From: an uncultured Coriobacteriales bacterium
GTDB taxonomy: Bacteria > Actinomycetota > Coriobacteriia > Coriobacteriales > Atopobiaceae
Direction: 5' to 3'
Length of the DNA stretch: 8,593 bases
NCBI GenBank assembly: GCA_947305035.1
Contig: CAMZCV010000034.1
Location: 1-8,593 of the forward strand
Each line of letters begins with the position of its first letter. Within the stretch, counting starts at the first letter, position 1. The notes beneath the pieces were generated by a model. That model ran no database searches. It was not told where the DNA came from and saw nothing but the letters and a program-made list of their open reading frames with translations. Both the position numbers and the translations under genes were made by a program. Shown piece after piece: positions 6,977 through 8,593 of this stretch.

Positions 6977-7360
6977 ATGTCTGGTCAGCTCGATGATATC
7001 TTTGCCCACATCAAGCCGGTCCTCTATATCCTTTCGGACTCAAGCGGCGAGACGGCGAACGCCGTCGTCTGCGCTGCCGCCGCTCAGTTCCCCGATGACT
7101 CCATCCAGATCGTGCGGGTTTCCAACATCAAGGATCTCGAGACGGTGAGCGAGTACTTCGACGAGAACTACATCCCCGGGTCCGCCTGCGCCGTCTTCCA
7201 CACGTTCGCCGACGGCGTCCTTCGCCGCGAGATCCGCCGCGAGCTCGACTTCCGCGGCATCCCCTCGATCGACCTGCTCGGCCCTGCCGTCACGGTCATC
7301 TCCACACTCACCGGAGAGGCTCCCTCGCACGAAGTTGGCGCCCTGTACCGCAGGAAATAG
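6977..7360 (+). CDS. ppsR: Truncated PPDK/PEPS regulatory protein (DUF299), N-terminal half only
   Basis: Resembles the N-terminal half of the bifunctional PPDK regulatory protein, which in full form inactivates PPDK by ADP-dependent threonine phosphorylation and reactivates it by phosphate-dependent dephosphorylation. LYILSDSSGETANAVV (16-31) is the family signature. IVRVSNIKD, FHTFADGVLRREIRREL, SIDLLGPAV and LTGEAPSHEVGAL follow in family order. The protein then ends with YRRK and TAG at 127 residues, where relatives have about 270. The YF..IEA.EF segment, the P-loop (GVSR..KTPLS-type) and everything after are absent. None of the three frames past 7360 restores them, and a hairpin begins 49 bp later. 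It has a good start (ATG 6977, GGAAGGA upstream) and lies just before its target gene, ppdK. It may be a decayed gene after a deletion, or a retained stand-alone domain; kinase activity is not expected. Confidence 0.8.
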   Translation: MSGQLDDIFAHIKPVLYILSDSSGETANAVVCAAAAQFPDDSIQIVRVSNIKDLETVSEYFDENYIPGSACAVFHTFADGVLRREIRRELDFRGIPSIDLLGPAVTVISTLTGEAPSHEVGALYRRK

Positions 7361-7408
7361 TGGAGGGGAAGCGTAAACATTCGCTTTGCGTACTCATTCA
7401 ATTCAATT

Positions 7409-7430
7409 GAGGGTCCCGAGAGGGGCCCTC
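7409..7430 (+). terminator. GC-rich hairpin, probable terminator/attenuator between ppsR and ppdK
   Basis: A 9-bp stem (GAGGGTCCC at 7409-7417 with GGGGCCCTC at 7422-7430, one T:G wobble) is closed by a GNRA-type GAGA loop. It begins 49 bp after the ppsR-like stop. The downstream tail ATGCTTTAGAAT is only partly T-rich, so termination may be incomplete, letting some ppdK expression come from the upstream operon. The stem is seen directly; its strength is inferred. Confidence 0.6.
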
Positions 7431-7440
7431 ATGCTTTAGA

Positions 7441-7479
7441 ATGTCACTGATGGAGACGCACAGCGCCTCCATGTGTCAT
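7441..7479 (+). promoter_or_regulatory. Long imperfect hairpin in the ppdK upstream region
   Basis: Two arms of about 18 bases pair around an ACA loop (7460-7462). From the base up, ATG/CAT, a T:T mismatch, CAC/GTG, a 2-nt bulge (TG 7448-7449), ATGGAG (7450-7455)/CTCCAT (7467-7472), an A:C mismatch, and CGC/GCG. It ends 39 bp before the ppdK ATG. A TAGAAT at 7437-7442 could be a -10 element; it has no clear -35, but it would place the inner stem at the very 5' end of the ppdK mRNA. An mRNA-stabilising structure, a protein-binding site or a second terminator are all possible. Confidence 0.4.
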
Positions 7480-7518
7480 GCCCGTTAATCGTGTTTGATG
7501 TTAGAAAAGGGAGAAACT

Positions 7519-8593
7519 ATGGCAGAAAAACACGTCTATCGTTTCGGCTTCGACGAGAACGGCAACAACGTAACCGAGGTTGCCGGCGCCACCGTCAACG
7601 AGGCCAAGTGGATCACGGGCGGCAAGGGCGCCAACCTTGCCGAGATGGCCAACATCGGCCTTCCCGTCCCCTCCGGCTTCACCATCACCTGCCAGACCTG
7701 CGTTGCCTACTCCAGCGCCGGCAACGTGTGGCCCGAGGGCGTTCTCGACGAGATCGACGAGTACCGCAAGGACCTCGAGAAGCGCATGGGCAAGAAGCTC
7801 GGCGACGCCGACGACCCGCTGCTCGTCTCCGTCCGCTCCGGCGCTCCGTTCTCCATGCCCGGCATGATGGACACCGTCCTCAACCTCGGCCTCAACGATG
7901 ACTCCGTCCAGGGCCTCATCAAGCAGACCGGCAACGCCCGCTTCGCGTACGACTCCTACCGTCGTTTCGTCCAGATGTTCTCTGACGTCGTCATGGGCGT
8001 CTCCGGCCAGCTCTTCGAGGATGCCATCTCCGCCAAGAAGGCCGAGAAGGGCGTCAAGCTCGACACCGAGCTCGATGCCGACGACCTCAAGGACCTCGTC
8101 GCCACCTTCAAGCAGATCTTCTCTGAGAACGTCGACGTTGAGAAGTATCCCGAGGTCAACGAGGGCGGCAAGGCCGTCTTCCCGCACGACCCGCTGCTCC
8201 AGCTCCGTCTTGCCGAGCAGGCCGTCTTCGGTTCCTGGAACACCGACCGCGCCATCCTCTACCGCAAGCAGAACAAGATCGACGATAGCCTCGGCACCGC
8301 CGTCAACGTCCAGGTGATGGCCTTCGGCAACAAGGGCAACACCTCCGCCACCGGCGTCGCCTTCACCCGCAACCCCGCTGACGGCACCAACGAGCGCTAC
8401 GGCGACTACCTGGTCAACGCCCAGGGCGAGGACGTCGTGGCCGGCATCCGCAACACCGAGCCCATCGCCAAGCTCCCCACCGAGCCCGGCCTGGAGGAGG
8501 CTGGCAAGCAGCTCTTCCACGTCTTCGAGATCCTCGAGGACCACTACGCCGACATGATGGACCTCGAGTTCACCATCGAGCAGGGCAAGCTCT
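7519..8593 (+). CDS. ppdK: Pyruvate, phosphate dikinase, N-terminal part (runs off window)
   Basis: Interconverts pyruvate, ATP and phosphate with PEP, AMP and pyrophosphate; in anaerobes it serves in glycolysis or gluconeogenesis. The first 358 residues are present, of a family length near 870-900, and cover the ATP-grasp nucleotide-binding domain. TGGKGANLAEMANIGLPVPSGF (33-54) holds K36, and LLVSVRSGAPFSMPGMMDT (101-119) holds R106. MMDLEFTIEQGKL (346-358) holds D348/E350; these align with ATP-site residues Lys22, Arg92, Asp321 and Glu323 of the Clostridium symbiosum enzyme. The phosphotransfer histidine and its regulatory threonine lie beyond the window. ATG 7519 follows AAAAGGGAG (7505-7513). 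Codon use is extremely C-ending, consistent with high expression. The neighbouring regulator is truncated, so the enzyme may escape the usual on/off control. Confidence 0.97.
   Translation, partial: MAEKHVYRFGFDENGNNVTEVAGATVNEAKWITGGKGANLAEMANIGLPVPSGFTITCQTCVAYSSAGNVWPEGVLDEIDEYRKDLEKRMGKKLGDADDPLLVSVRSGAPFSMPGMMDTVLNLGLNDDSVQGLIKQTGNARFAYDSYRRFVQMFSDVVMGVSGQLFEDAISAKKAEKGVKLDTELDADDLKDLVATFKQIFSENVDVEKYPEVNEGGKAVFPHDPLLQLRLAEQAVFGSWNTDRAILYRKQNKIDDSLGTAVNVQVMAFGNKGNTSATGVAFTRNPADGTNERYGDYLVNAQGEDVVAGIRNTEPIAKLPTEPGLEEAGKQLFHVFEILEDHYADMMDLEFTIEQGKL

Noticed and set aside
7361..7518. Hidden continuation of the PPDK regulator in another frame
   Set aside because: All three plus frames were read after the stop: none shows the P-loop or the YF..IEA segment, stops come early, and the space is only 158 bp and filled by hairpins.
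7501..8544. Open frame of 347 codons antisense to ppdK
   Set aside because: Same codon-bias shadow; ppdK on the plus strand has clear catalytic motifs throughout.

Overview
The window is about 60% GC with strongly C/G-ending codons. It reads as ordinary chromosomal housekeeping DNA from a high-GC Gram-positive, most likely a Coriobacteriia actinobacterium of the Collinsella/Olsenella kind. That placement is an inference from the Lys/Ala-rich tail on S16, the split glyQ/glyS next to a pyruvate phosphate dikinase, and a Bacillus/Actinobacteria-type LexA box. No mobile element, CRISPR array, rRNA or tRNA was found.

Layout. The minus strand from 1285 to the left edge carries a Y-family DNA polymerase (DinB/Pol IV), cut by the window at its C-terminus. 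It has a good sigma-70 promoter, a LexA-type SOS box over its start codon, and no room for a leader, so its mRNA is probably leaderless. After a 155-bp divergent gap, a tightly packed plus-strand series begins: rpsP (TTG start), khpA, rimM, trmD, lepB, glyQ, glyS and a short ppsR-like gene. Gaps are 0-38 bp, and rimM/trmD and trmD/lepB overlap. The 158-bp gap after the ppsR-like gene holds a GC-rich hairpin (probable terminator) and then a long imperfect hairpin. Next comes ppdK, which runs off the right edge.

How the genes fit together. rpsP, khpA, rimM and trmD form the classic ribosome-biogenesis/tRNA-modification cluster: S16, KH RNA-binding protein, 16S maturation factor and tRNA m1G37 methyltransferase. 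The usual rplS (L19) is missing between trmD and lepB. Signal peptidase I and the two glycyl-tRNA synthetase subunits follow with no visible terminator, so translation and secretion functions may share one long transcript. ppsR would encode the bifunctional kinase/pyrophosphorylase that controls PPDK, whose gene lies just downstream.

Most notable points. (1) The PPDK regulatory protein is only 127 residues: it keeps the N-terminal domain but lacks the whole P-loop catalytic half, beside an apparently intact PPDK N-terminal region. (2) The rpsP leader can form a compact H-type pseudoknot (5-bp and 7-bp perfect stems, no nucleotide between them) just upstream of the ribosome-binding site. (3) An SOS box overlaps the start codon of a probably leaderless dinB. 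(4) A long hairpin lies in the ppdK leader. No wholly new multi-gene system was found.
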